A stretch of DNA of 64,000 bases from Taenia hydatigena (Eukaryota; Platyhelminthes; Cestoda; Cyclophyllidea; Taeniidae): assembly GCA_036345935.2 (NCBI GenBank), contig JADWOT020001185.1:62001-126000 (forward strand), in the 5' to 3' direction. Below are positions 15,001 through 25,594 of the stretch, piece by piece. The notes below the pieces were generated by a model. The model searched no databases. It was not told the DNA's origin and saw only the letters and a program-made list of their open reading frames with translations. Made by a program: the position numbers and the translations under genes. Positions within the stretch are counted from its first letter, which is position 1, and the number at the start of each line of letters is the position of its first letter.

Positions 15001-17149
15001 TTACGCATTGTAAAGAGAAGCTCGGATTGAAATGTTGCAGAGACAATAATAGGTTATAAAATGGTGGTGACGGTCTCTAAATTTTGCAAAGCGCACACGC
15101 AATTACTTTTTTTCTAGTTGACTAACAATTGGTAATCGACGTGGGCTAATTAATCGCTTGACATTTTTGGCCACTCAATGACCCCGAGCTGAAGGCGCTT
15201 GACCACCAATGAAGGGACGACTGCGCGCATTCAGGGACGTAGTAAGCAGGCGCTTCTGCTCCTCCCCATGGACTAAGTTTGCCTATGCCCCTCAGTTGTT
15301 ATCGCCTCATCAATTATTGCACAACTTAGCTAAGGTGTGTATTTGAGTTCAGATTCATTGAGCTATTTAGAAGTGGGGCGATAGATATGCCTTACCATTG
15401 AGTTTCAAGCAATAAAATGCGCCTTTCCTTTAGCAACAGGTAAGCTATTTTGATTAATGGTGGGTGATTTTTGTGGGAATACTTATCGCTACTCAGTAGG
15501 TGGACGGCGACGTCTCAGGACTCAGTGGCAGTTGTAAAGATTAGGCAAGAGTGAACGCTGGGAGCATCTAAATGACTTAATCATTTCTTGTGGGTGATGG
15601 CTGACTTGGTTATTTTTTGCAATTAAATTAAATATCTTTACCACACAAGAAAAAAAACTCAAAAGAAATTTCATACGGTATAATTTGTTTTTCCTGGTCG
15701 CCGCGAGATACACGGATTCCATCTTATTGCAGCGGCATTCAGGGTAGACTAAAATTGAAGGCAAGCAGATCTGCAAGCAGCGCCGATGCAGACGTCAAGC
15801 AGGTGGCAGGTTAGGAGCATTGACGAGGTTTTTAGGACGATAAGGAAATTCTAGCTTATAACTTATGCTGCTGAAGTGAATGTCTTTCCTACACTTTAGC
15901 GGCCAACGCCACTGGTAACTGTGCAGACACATCCATTTCTGGAGAATCACGAAAGGGGCTCAAGACATTTGTAGAACTTGCGTAATTTAATGCAGCACTG
16001 CAAACTGCGCACACTTGTGTGCCAGAGGAGCTGGAGTCAGGCTGACCAAAGCATGCTGCCTCAGTCGCCGCCATTAAAGCTGCTTCAATGGTCACAGAAG
16101 TAGCCTCAGAGAATGTGTAACAGAACCTTAACGCGGTTAAGGCTATCACAACAGAATTTAAGGCAGGAAGACCGATTTCTGGTATCACTGGACGCCGTCT
16201 TGTGTCTCCTATTTTTGTAAGCTTTTGTCGCTCTCTTATTTACCCATTCATCATGCCAAACACTTACCCACTTCATACCATTTCAGCCCTTTCTGCATGG
16301 TCATCATTACTTCTCGTTCATAGTTCTGTTAGCTTCGTTCATCCAATGTTTTGCATTCATGTATTGTTTACGGCCTCATTTGTCAACTCAAATATTTGTT
16401 CTATCTGCTCGATAATTTTTAGTATTTATTTAATTCTTCTGATCCAACAAGCTGATGTGTTTTGTTTTAAATTTTCTGACAAAACTCTTAGATTAGTTGC
16501 GTGTTTTGCGATTGCCTTAAGTTCTCCAAGCGCAGAGGTGTTAGTTAAGAGAGGTGTTGTTAAAAGCAGCCTGCTTAAGTCGAATAATTGATTCTCATGA
16601 CCGTACATAACGCAAAGCCATCCCCTTCGTGAATTAGTACCACTTTCCCTGATTGCGGTCCTGGTAAGATGAAGTGTCAAATGACAAGAGGTCACTGGTC
16701 TGGAAAATTGACCCTCTCCTTTATGCAGACATCAATGTGTCATATGTTGTGCCCATCGTTTTATGTAGCTTCATCAAGTTCTAATGCAGTAGCAGAGTGG
16801 GGTCATGCACACAGACACACAGTCAGTTAAGCTTGACCAAAATTCATGCAACATGGCATGGTTGCACCATGTGTAAGATGTGGCAATAGATGCAAAAATG
16901 TGGATTTGGCCTAGGCGATGACAGAGTCTGTGCAAGATCATTTGTATCACTTCGCGTTTGCAAGTTAAAAGCGAGATAAGATGCTGAGCAGACGGCGCTA
17001 TCTCCTACGCTCAACGTTAATGCAATGAAAGGACTTGTTTACGGGACATTTGATCTTGACTATGTGTGTTGGGTGGGTTTTTGGGCAATCAGGCAAGAAG
17101 GTAATTGTATTAGTTCATCACGTAGACTGATTTATGCTACGCAGTCAAC
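1..17149. other. left flank, no recognised gene
   Basis: I read both strands and found only short open frames (the longest about 129 codons at 16202-16591 on the plus strand, hydrophobic and without a domain signature). No tRNA, rRNA, snRNA or transposon terminus was recognised. Frames at 6981-7331 (116 codons) and 13795-14082 overlap open frames on the other strand or lack any family motif, and I treat them as chance. Upstream exons of a long-intron gene could be hidden here, since exons of 70-120 bp would not stand out by eye. Confidence 0.4.
7470..7487. repeat. 18-bp perfect palindrome
   Basis: gcgcatgcatgcatgcgc reads the same on both strands. It is an alternating purine-pyrimidine run, which can favour Z-DNA or a small cruciform. 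No gene context explains it, and it may be chance. Confidence 0.8.
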
Positions 17150-17536
17150 GCATAAGAAACGTGCACACATTGGAACCTACGACCATTTAGCTTCCTGCAA
17201 AGCAGGTGCATTTCGATGGGAAGGAAGGACACAGAAGCGCAGACCAACGACATCTCCCACGCGCGCCCTCATGGCTGCGTGTCGCTTTCAACGAGTCAGT
17301 AAGGAAAGTGCTTGCAGCTGGTTGGCTCACACATAGACACGCGCTGCGATGGCGGTTGGATTTTAACGCAAATAATGCCAAAATCCACAGATCTTTCTCA
17401 AATTTCGGTCGCTTCTAGGAGGGCAATCGAAGGAGCCTCTATAAAAGATCTCACACCAACGGGGGATGATAAAGTTGTCAAAGGTAATGCAAGCCAAAGA
17501 TAACCAAATTGAAGAAAATTAAAGCTTATTTGGGCA
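17150..17536 (+). pseudogene. histone H3-like remnant, outer end of left arm
   Basis: Conceptual translation gives scattered H3 landmarks in order: KKRAH (H3 KKPH), an E-x-R-x-QK stretch (H3 EIRRYQK), FQR..KE.A (H3 FQRLVREIA), then near 17480-17520 a MQAKDNQI stretch resembling H3 MPKDIQL. Stops and frame changes lie between these pieces, so no functional protein is possible. The 3' tail of this remnant is shared with the right arm (minus strand, near 43060-43110); further out the two copies diverge too far to align by eye. Each match is weak alone. The order, and the H2A and H2B remnants that follow on the same strand, make H3 a reasonable reading. Confidence 0.35.
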
Positions 17537-17847
17537 GTAAGTAAAGGGCATGTCGCGCAGTTATTATTTAAGAAATGCCAATAATTTTCCTTTTCAAATT
17601 GTGTTAATGCCCCTATAATGCTTTTTTAAAGTTTTGGTCAGCATTTAAGCTTACGAAGGGATCGCGGTGGATATAGATTAGAAACGCAGCAATTTCTTTA
17701 ACCAATGCAATTTGAAGCAGGATTTCAAATGTGAAATTTCGATCAATGAAGAAATTTTTGCTCTCAAATATCCAAGATTTGGCAGGGCAACATGAGTACT
17801 AGCATAGAGCCTGTCGTTATTATGTCGACTAAGTTCAAATGGTTGCA

Positions 17848-18014
17848 TGTCCAGCTTTACGCTATTGTATCATGTACACATTAAAAGAAATGGCAATGCA
17901 TTTATCCGGCCCCTTGGACGGTGCAGGCCAGCGCAATCGACAAAGCCGCATTAATCATCAGCAAACCGACCATCTGTTTCGGATTTGCATTTGCAGCAAA
18001 CGGCGCGACTACAT
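17848..18014 (+). pseudogene. histone H2A-like pseudogene fragment, left arm
   Basis: The open frame starting at 17839 resembles the H2A core without early gaps: P-x6-IM-x2-L aligns to H2A P-x6-VM-x2-L, then GQRNRQSRINHQ aligns to ARDNKKTRIIPR, followed after a 3-residue insertion by HL, as in H2A RHLQL. The basic residues of the H2A docking region are partly kept. The N-terminal tail and the first part of the fold are not recognisable, and the frame stops soon after. The same reading, with different substitutions, exists in the right arm at 42576-42742 on the minus strand. Read as a dead copy of an H2A gene. Confidence 0.5.
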
Positions 18015-18925
18015 TGTATCCCCTTTTATTAAATAATAAGAACCCGATGTCCAAAACATGATATGCTTTTGATTCTTTCATCTGTATGACTATCGGACCG
18101 ACCGCAAGTGCAAGGCAGTGCCTAGAAGGGACGATTTTTACTTCTCATTGCTTATATTATACTAGATTCAACATATTCTGGGTGCGCTCATTAGTTACAA
18201 TTTCACAGTCATCCACGTCCCTCCTCTTCTTCAAATTAGGGTGCACAATTAATCATATAGTATCAGAAAATGAGATTTGAAAGGAAGGTTTTGCGCATTT
18301 TGCTCACTATAAGAAAGCCTTTGCATCATTAATTTACTTTTGACACCAACCGGTTATTTGTAATTCCCAAAGTAAATAGAATGAACACACAGACCATAAA
18401 ATTATCGCCATGGTTGGTAGGATAAACGCTTACATGCGGTGCTATTCGATTTTTACTCTAAGTTGCGACAATCGTGTACATAGGTAGATGATGAGACGGA
18501 TTTGTGCAGTGGGGCCAGCTAATTGCATCAATACGTCCACGTATAACCGGTTAATGCGATTATTTAATGCTTGTGACCTGAGACCAAAATCAAACGATGC
18601 GACGAGCTGTCTTAATTAAAACTTTGCTAGGGTACTTATCATGGCCGATAAATAGGTGTGACACAAGCCGTAACTTCATGGAAAGGATTATTGTGCACAA
18701 GCCAAAAGTTGGTGCGAAATGAGCTACCATGGATGGTGGAATCACTGATATGATTATAAGCATTACTCTTCTGGTAAACTTTTAAAATATTCTACGGTTA
18801 CGTCTCTAAGGATGTAGGTAAACACTTACTAGCTCTCTACCGCGACACCAACACTGCTGGCATCACAAAGCTAAAGTTCGGCCTTGATTGCTGCGAGAAG
18901 TGGAGGCTTGCATACGGTTTTATAC
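18015..18925. other. left-arm segment without recognised gene
   Basis: 18061-18240 is nearly identical to the right arm (about 98 percent in the lines compared) although no protein family is recognised there. The remainder is more diverged. A frame at 18888-19094 contains a GQAS..DI-like stretch faintly reminiscent of ClpP, too weak to call. Confidence 0.4.
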
Positions 18926-19476
18926 AAGCACTAATACTGAAGTTCCCATAGGTCTTGTAGACACCTGTAACACTGTTGTTGCATTAGAAAGCATTGCTTA
19001 TGGACAGACTAGACTTTTGTTTTTCCAAAGACAGATTCATGGACAGGCTAGCACAATTACGGATATTTCAATGCCGGAACAAATCGACAAGTAAGGTTAT
19101 TTCTGTGCCACCCACAGGTTTTGTACAAAGATAAATTTTTGAGAAACCGCCGCATTGATTGGCATCCATTTGTAAGTGTGAGCTTGAATTTCCCAACTAA
19201 AGCCACCCAACACGCATTTGGAACAGTTGCATTTTTAAGTTCATTATCGTACAGCACGGAGTAATTCAAGTGATTCTGATCCAAGTTGGACTGCTTGCTT
19301 CCTCTAGAAAGTAGATAAAATGGCCTAAAAGACAAGCAAATGAGTTGCAAATGTACTAACAGCCGAATGGTATTTTCCCGTACTTTCATCATGATTTGCG
19401 CAAGCACGACGTACTGACCAGCAACTAGTAGTAGTGCATACAACAAACGAAAAAGCTAAGGCCAACCAAAGTGGTG
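18926..19476. repeat. 551-bp block identical between arms
   Basis: Every position matches the reverse complement of 41144-41694. The block ends in mismatches on both sides: a G/A difference opposite 41143, and the gctt/g change opposite 41695. It contains the whole 129-codon frame 19057-19446 (minus). Confidence 0.9.
19057..19446 (-). CDS. hypothetical cysteine-containing, possibly secreted protein (left copy)
   Basis: 129-codon frame, identical to 41174-41563. The first codon of the open stretch is TTG; the first ATG is residue 19, giving a 111-residue product, or the frame is an exon entered at the acceptor-like ccttag just upstream. Residues 3-16 are hydrophobic (ALLLVAG, YVVLA), like a signal peptide if the frame is entered upstream. 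Later residues include Cys37, Cys79, Cys95, Cys111 and Cys120 and four N-x-S/T sites (61, 72, 104, 117). No family is recognised. It lies about 235 bp from the H2B pseudogene in divergent orientation. Identity of the two copies cannot be taken as coding constraint, because neighbouring non-coding bases are identical too. Confidence 0.35.
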   Translation of the reverse strand: MLYALLLVAGQYVVLAQIMMKVRENTIRLLVHLQLICLSFRPFYLLSRGSKQSNLDQNHLNYSVLYDNELKNATVPNACWVALVGKFKLTLTNGCQSMRRFLKNLSLYKTCGWHRNNLTCRFVPALKYP

Positions 19477-19680
19477 TTTCCAGGCCCATGCAAAAGTAGC
19501 ATCATAGCAACGGTGTTGAACTATGGGGGGCTGTTAGCACGCTCTTCTCTCTATATGATCAGGCCAAAGAGAAGATTAATGATCCATTTGTGGTAGATGC
19601 GATGGGCTGGCGCCTATGCCATTGGCGACGTGAACTTTGTCAGCAATGGTATTGCGTTCCACTAATGGGAAGAGGTTTTC

Positions 19681-20045
19681 ATGACCCCTGAGGTAGTGGC
19701 AGGCAAGGCTGCGAAGAAAGCATCAAGGGTGAAGGCACAGAAGGCGGTGAAGGAGAAATAGAAGAGGAGGAAGATGAGTTACGCTACCTGCATTGGCGGT
19801 GTCAGACAAAGTCCATCCTGATGCGGGCATCTCCTAGAAGACGATGTGTGAAATGAACTCCTTCGTGGTCGATATCTTTGAGCGAAACGCTACTAATTTG
19901 AAGCGGTAACGCACTAGAATGACTAGATCATTACGAGCAGAAAATTATGGGCTGTAGTACGCCTGCCACCGCTCAGTGAGTTTGCAATCCATGATCCGTT
20001 TCGAATGTGACTGTCCAACCACTTCTCTCCTCTGCACTTTTTGTG
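19681..20045 (+). pseudogene. H2B: histone H2B pseudogene, left arm
   Basis: Starts with ATG, then a lysine/alanine-rich tail (GKAAKKAS, AVKEK) broken by TAG, followed by KRRKMSYAT and, with frame changes and stops, the H2B fold: VHPDAGIS, then a KTM-like piece, then MNSFVVDIFER, exactly where H2B has VHPDTGIS..AM.IMNSFVNDIFER. The C-terminal LLPGELAKHAVSEG region survives as a degenerate ctcagtgag-like stretch. At least three in-frame stops are visible, so it is dead. No intron is seen, as is normal for histone genes. The right-arm copy at 40575-40939 (minus) differs and keeps FERIATES, closer to H2B than the left FERNAT. H2B would package DNA in the nucleosome; here only the relic remains. 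Confidence 0.85.
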
Positions 20046-20149
20046 CTCAAGTTTATCATCATCGCCACCAGTAAAACAACCTAATTTCATGTACTGTAGC
20101 GGCGCGTGCTTTTGTGTAAGCCAATCAGTTAAGAGTATGTTTCCTACTG

Positions 20150-20425
20150 GTTCCTTGCATGCGACGCTAACCCAAGCGACGCGCGTGAACGAAGTCGTTG
20201 CTCTGCGTCTATGCGGTCTTCAGCACTATCGCAATACGTTGACATTAAACGAAGGAAGACTATCTGTTCCTTTGCTTAACAGTGAAAAATGTGTTGATAT
20301 CATTGAGGCTAGCAGAGTCGTTACCAGCTATGAAGGCAATCGATGTGGTAGAATTAATCTATGCAAATCCTCTACCGATGCCATCATTCCCATGTCCAGT
20401 AGACTAGGATTTCAGTCAAACGCAG
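20150..20425 (+). pseudogene. possible histone H4-like remnant, left arm
   Basis: Within the open frame 20041-20448, the piece TQATRVNEVVALRL could align to H4 IQGITKPAIRRL, EGRLSVPLLN to ETRGVLKVFLEN, and a shifted frame gives AIDVV near 20340 where H4 has AMDVV. The right-arm counterpart (minus, 40195-40470) reads ENV-x16-AIDVV against ENV-x17-AMDVV in H4. Insertions and frame shifts are needed, so the match may be accidental. The idea rests mainly on position next to H2B. An unrelated decayed gene is the alternative. Confidence 0.22.
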
Positions 20426-21597
20426 TCAAGCCCGCATCCACCTTATAGTCTCTTTCTCATCAAGTTAACGCTGGGCATAGGATAATGAGTCGCCTGTTCA
20501 ACACCCTACCTCGCTTCCAACTTGCGAATCAAAGCGTCAGCATTCGGGCCAAGTCTACATCTGTATTTACATCCCTTGAGAAGAGGGTAGACTTCTCCAC
20601 GATGAATTAAATACTCACTGGTGTACCTCTTAAGTTCTGCAGAAATTATGTTCACGCTTAACCGACTTTGTGTCTGCTTGCACAATCCTGCTCTGTTACC
20701 CGATTAAAACTCATTGCTGGGCTCGCAATGAGAGATACTCTAATGTGAGTAAGGAGACGGAGGTTTGGTTGCCAGGACAATGTTGTAATGCCACCTGACG
20801 CGATGTCTTCTTGATCTGCAATCAGTCAGCCAGTGATGTTTATTCACGCCATAACTGACTGCATTTTGTAATGTCACAGAATGCAATTGACAAAATCTAG
20901 TTAGAGTGCGTAATTGTTTAATTTTACATGGCAGCTAGGTAATGAGACAAATCACCCCCAATCGCGAGAACGGCACAATCAATTGAAGTTTCAGGCATAA
21001 CTGAAGCTTAGGTCTAGTAAATTTGAGTACATTAGTGAGTTTGGAAATACTTCGAGATTGGAATAGGTGTATTTAAAACAAAACTATGTTAGCGTACAAG
21101 AGCAGATCAATATCAAGGGAAATTTAGGCACTTGGACACTCCTCAGATCATCTTATTTCGGCCTCGCTGAGAGTCCATCTTTGGTGCAATTGTGCAAAGT
21201 CGTATGAGTCGTGCAGTAAGTTATTGACAAGCGTTGATAGCTGTGAGTTGCAGACGTGATATCTCACTGACATCATGATAAGCTCCTAATTCTAACGCGT
21301 AACACCGCATAAGGATCTGTTTTCTGTGCCTATCCCTTTGCCCACTTTGATGTTTGCGCTAATTTGTAGCCCTAGCAATGAAATTTGATGCACAAGGGGC
21401 CCATAATTTGGGGTCTAATAAATAAGTAACTCGAAGTACAGAAACAAAGAAGCAAAATCCGAACCAACTGCAGCAGCCGATTTGTGAGTTCAGAATCTCT
21501 AAGTCTACGTCAAACGGATGCTACGATGTTCAATGCCGCAGGTAAGGAACTGGGATCAAGACGCAATAGGAAGGCCCTGAAATGCATTTAGGATACC
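20426..21597. other. left-arm segment without recognised gene
   Basis: Diverged arm DNA between the H4-like remnant and the 525-bp identical block. The counterpart is about 39051-40194. No motif, tRNA or repeat was recognised beyond the arm homology itself. Confidence 0.4.
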
Positions 21598-22038
21598 TTA
21601 AATATGTAGCCATATAAAAAGGTGCGAAAAACAAATTATTAAATGGTAGCTTAATAAAAGCTTCACATAAGTGCTACGAATGACTGCAGCACATACTGAA
21701 GGCGAGACAGTACATACGCCGGTTGTCACTATGTAGAGCATCAGGGGTAGTGGCTGGGTAGACGCAGGATCATATAGTAGGTTAGAGGTCCTTAGGCACC
21801 TTGAGGTCAGCACGGTATAATGACAATAACCTAGGCCTAACAGAAGTGGTAAGATATCAAAGAATATCAGTGGCGTAATGGATGTCGGTCGCAAGTCAAT
21901 TGTAATGGTAGTCCTCAGCGGCCGTTCATTGTTGAGCATATCCATTGGGGCGTCTGCATTACCGCACGCTGAATTGTGAGTGCATGAGTTGCAGCTGCTG
22001 CAATCTAGGACCAGGAATCCGTCTGGGCTTGTTACCAT
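21598..22038 (-). CDS. hypothetical hydrophobic protein, 146 codons (left copy)
   Basis: Begins with ATG directly after cctttttag, which would be a good 3' splice site, so this may be a last exon rather than a complete gene. It ends at TAA. Residues 13-26 are cysteine-rich (Cys13, Cys16, Cys19, Cys25); residues about 54-77, 97-120 and 126-146 are hydrophobic and could be membrane segments. No family is recognised. It is identical to 38610-39050. The identity block between arms ends precisely at the stop codon on one side and runs 84 bp beyond the ATG on the other. Confidence 0.35.
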   Translation of the reverse strand: MVTSPDGFLVLDCSSCNSCTHNSACGNADAPMDMLNNERPLRTTITIDLRPTSITPLIFFDILPLLLGLGYCHYTVLTSRCLRTSNLLYDPASTQPLPLMLYIVTTGVCTVSPSVCAAVIRSTYVKLLLSYHLIICFSHLFIWLHI

Positions 22039-22122
22039 CCTAAAAAGGTTATGAGTTCATTTTTGGGCCGTTAATTACATTGCGCATCAATGCAAATGAG
22101 AAATGTTACTGCACTTTTCTTT
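21598..22122. repeat. 525-bp block identical between arms
   Basis: Matches the reverse complement of 38526-39050 at every base. The first mismatch on one side is the base just after the TAA of the 146-codon frame (39051). On the other side mismatches begin at 38525. Flanking arm sequence carries several differences per 60 bp. Confidence 0.9.
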
Positions 22123-22789
22123 GCCATAATGCGAATCGCATGGAGAGCAGAGCTTGCAAAAAGCATCCTCTACAGACAGGCCCTCTACTATTATAACGGA
22201 AAATGGCCTACCATCATGGCTGGTAGTTACCGATGGCTAATCCGCCAAATGTGATTAGTTGTAACCTAAATCATCCCTCATCGTCTGATAAATTAAATGT
22301 CAAAAACTACAGTCTTTATCGTAGTTTGCTTCTTGCACGTTGCAAAACCACGCCTTATGCATTTAGCTAATTAGCTTTTGCAAAGAACATAGCTTGTACA
22401 TCCTCCTGCAGCCTTATTTAAATGCACTTGGGATTTTTTCTGGAATACAAATGACATGCCAACTTCATTAAAGCATCATTCCTGGTCTCACAAAATCAAG
22501 CATTGGTAAAGAAGCAAAATATTTGCCTTAATAAATACGTTGTACGTGATGCAAATGATCTATAGTCAACCAATTCAGAAAAAGCAATTGAAAATCAGCG
22601 AGTGATAAAAACATGGCAACACTGTCAATCAGGTAGAACGTTATATTAAGCAAATAGTACAAAGGGCATGAATAAAATCTGCATGTAGAATAACTCTAAA
22701 TGATGTGAGCTGTGCTGCATGTATTAAGGCAAGAGCAATAGTTAAAGCAAAACCATCCAAATTTTACTCAAACCGACAGTCACGCAACA

Positions 22790-23415
22790 CATTAGGGATA
22801 GCGATAGCCACACGTCCAAATGATAACCACTCAAGCACTCGGAGGTGACATCTAAAATGTAGTGCCAAAGCAAACAAAATCTCACAAAACTATTATTAAG
22901 AGCAAAACGTTGTACGTAGTAGATTGCTGACGATACGATAGCACTCAAATTAGTTCAAGAAATCGGCAAAGATTAGAGGAAAGGGCTGTAAGGCAAATTG
23001 GTCGTCCACTAGACAGTCAAAGGCAAGATGCATCATTTTCGATCGGCTACTAAAGCAAAACAATATTTTGAAATACATTGTGCAAGGAGTATTAACGGTC
23101 TCTAAGATCTGTAGCGGTAAAAAGTTTACCTTGGAGCGCCTTAGCTGAACCATTAAACTCTTCCTTCCCAAAGCCTATCCATCCGTCGCACGTATCGTAC
23201 CCTGTGCACCAACAGCTTTGTGAACAGACACACTGCATTCAAAATAGAACGTGCAAATTTTTAAGGCATTTAATCTTGTACGCACATCTGCTTTGCTTAA
23301 TTGCTCTGCCCAGAAACACTTTCACACTTATCACCCGTCAAAAAGACGAATGCAGGTTCATCAGGTCCAATCCACTCCACTCTTATGGGAGATGAAAATA
23401 AACAGGTTGAAGTCT
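22790..23415 (-). pseudogene. partial CELF pseudogene (RRM3 exons, intron, 3' UTR), left arm
   Basis: Read on the minus strand, this aligns to the intact CELF gene of the spacer from mid exon 6 to the 3' UTR. The RNP2 codons survive as TTCAACCTGTTTATTTTC, and the exon 7 piece keeps the gcacagggtacgatacgtgc and gatggataggctttggga stretches opposite the [14 protein letters not shown] codons. The intron between exons 6 and 7 is also recognisable (gttcta...ccgcagtgtgtctgttca-like), so this is a DNA-level duplicate, not a retrocopy. A stop replaces the Tyr of GYALG, and the exon 6 frame is broken. It keeps about 19 bp that the right-arm copy has lost. Confidence 0.8.
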
Positions 23416-25594
23416 TCAAGTCCACTCTGGTGTGAGCAAAAGGGCAAAATTTATTAGGAACTTATTTTAAAGGAGGCCGTGCAAATTGATGAACACCTGC
23501 GACATCAACAACGTGGCATATCTAACGTGCCACACAATTTAGCTTCAAGGGTTGGGCGAAAGTACACCTTGGTGAAGGCGACTCGACACACAGAAGACTA
23601 GAGAATCGCGATGCATATGCTATTGTAGGAGCTACGATTCAGCCCTCAGTAGCGAATCCAAAGATTCATGATTTTACTAGCTGGTATGAATTCAGAGAAA
23701 ATTCTATCGGGATCCGGCAAGATAAGTAAAAAGTATCAGACAGTGATCAGTGGTCACTGTAAATGGTAGACCCCGTAGATGTGCACCGTTTTTGCATGCA
23801 ATGTAACTAAGCCTATTCGTGAAGGTGCAATCACTCCGTGAGTTTCCCTGTACTTGGTTTGCCGGAAATCCCGTGCACAGGTTTTTTATCTCTGAGCATG
23901 TGGTTACGTATTTCTCTTTCAAAAGTGCCCAAAAGGGCATGCAAGTAGGTCTTGAGATCAAATAGAGAAGTTGAGAAGGTAAGGAAGTAAATTTATGGCA
24001 ATATTCCCGCACGGCAGTCTGCTGCATTTACATCTTCAACCCACCGCTCAGCTAGGGTGGGGAATGCGCTTACCACAAAACAATAAACAGTGCACTATCC
24101 TTATATCCTGCTTGAGACGCACATCATAATTTCGCAATGAACGCAAGAGCACCATGTAGTAATATCGCTAAGGAACTCTTTTAGCACTTAAGTTATCCAA
24201 TATACAGCATCAATTTATGAATGTTTCCGGAGTAATAAGGTGGCATTGAAGTCCACACTTAACGTTTTCCACTCCAAAGCCCGCCCATATCTGTTGTTCA
24301 AAAAGTTTAAAGCGCTTTTTTGTTTTCTTTTAATTGTGATTAAGCTTTTTAACAAACCGCTGCAGATTGTTGCCCAAGGTTAACTAAGCACTACCTTAAT
24401 TCATTTGACAAAGCGAACAACATTGGTGATACATCTACACAGACAAGTCTTCGCTCACAATTATATTGAATATCTCCTTGCTTTGAGAAAGGTAGCAATC
24501 ACCGGTTTCCTTGACTTTCACGGTAAGATAGTCCACTTTAAGGTTGTCAGTTGAGATGCTATGGATGTAAAATGGTTTTGATCGTGTTATTTGTACACTT
24601 AGCTGTGTAGCCACTGTGGTCTAGTGTCAAATCCATTTCAAGCGGTGTCTGCGTTACCATTCCGAAGAAGAGCATAGCGCAAGCCTTAGAGAGTAGCCAC
24701 AGACGATCTCGACAACTTTTTTACGTTAAATCTTTATCCTGTATTTCCATGGTGATGCACAATTTATTCCAAGACACGTATACAACAACACCGGTAGTGG
24801 GCATTACTCCTAGGTATATGCTCAGCTCCACTTATCAAAACTTCGTGGGATGTGTTAGAAAAAGGGAGGCAGCAACGTACAAGGTGAGCATTGCAACGCA
24901 TTGCTTTTCTTTCGGACTATCCAACGTAAAATAAATCCTCTTTAACGAAGCATCCTGGCTGTGTCTACACATGCATCTTTCCATGCAAGCATGACCTACA
25001 ACGTCCCATAGGGAAAACTGGACCGGTAAGTTATGCCTGCAATTTGATTCATTTTCCCGAATTATCTGTTTAAAGTGAGGCAATGAGCAACTGAACTACT
25101 GGTGGTCTTACTTCTAGACGCACTTACAAGTATTCGCAGCACAATACCGTACTTTAACCAGCAATAATAACATGGTGCAAAAGTTTAGTTTAGAATGTGT
25201 GGCATCTTTTTGACCAGGAGGTCAATATGACAATTTTCAAAAACAGGCAAAATGCAATTTAACTCGGCATTAATATTACAGAGTAAAAATGGATGCAATA
25301 ACAAGAACCGCGTGACAAGTCTCTATACGCATTCGTTCATCCAAAACCTGTGCCCATAACCTGAATCGGTTTTACAGCTTTATTATCCCGCTTGTCACCC
25401 CTTGCACTGTCATATTATCCTGGCTCCATCTTTATCTTCCATTACTTCGGTCTGGCGAGTTTGATATGCAACTCTCCGATCACCTTCCCTGCTGCCACTA
25501 TCTGCTTTCCGAGACCTGTTATACCGTGCCTTATTCAGCATGCAAAAGCAACACTGAGACGCATGATAACGGCATGAAAACAACATCGTCTACT
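23416..25594. other. left-arm segment without recognised gene
   Basis: Diverged arm DNA; the counterpart is about 35316-37249. Short frames such as 23704-24027 and 24749-24934 are not preserved in the other arm. Near 25490-25570 a string of Cys/His codons could be an eroded third zinc finger upstream of the two intact ones, but spacing is not canonical. Confidence 0.4.

Noticed and set aside
15889..16188. 99-codon Ala-rich minus-strand frame
   Set aside because: It opens with GTG, is low complexity, and has no splice or family support.
16202..16591. 129-codon hydrophobic plus-strand frame
   Set aside because: T-rich DNA gives Phe/Ser/Ile/Leu-rich frames by chance; overlapped by a minus-strand frame and without homology cues.
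18888..19094. Faint ClpP-like stretch (DT-x-N...GQT...IHGQAS..DI)
   Set aside because: Only a few residues match, the catalytic Ser and His contexts are incomplete, and about 20 residues would be missing. Part lies in the identical block, antisense to the end of the 129-codon frame. Too weak.
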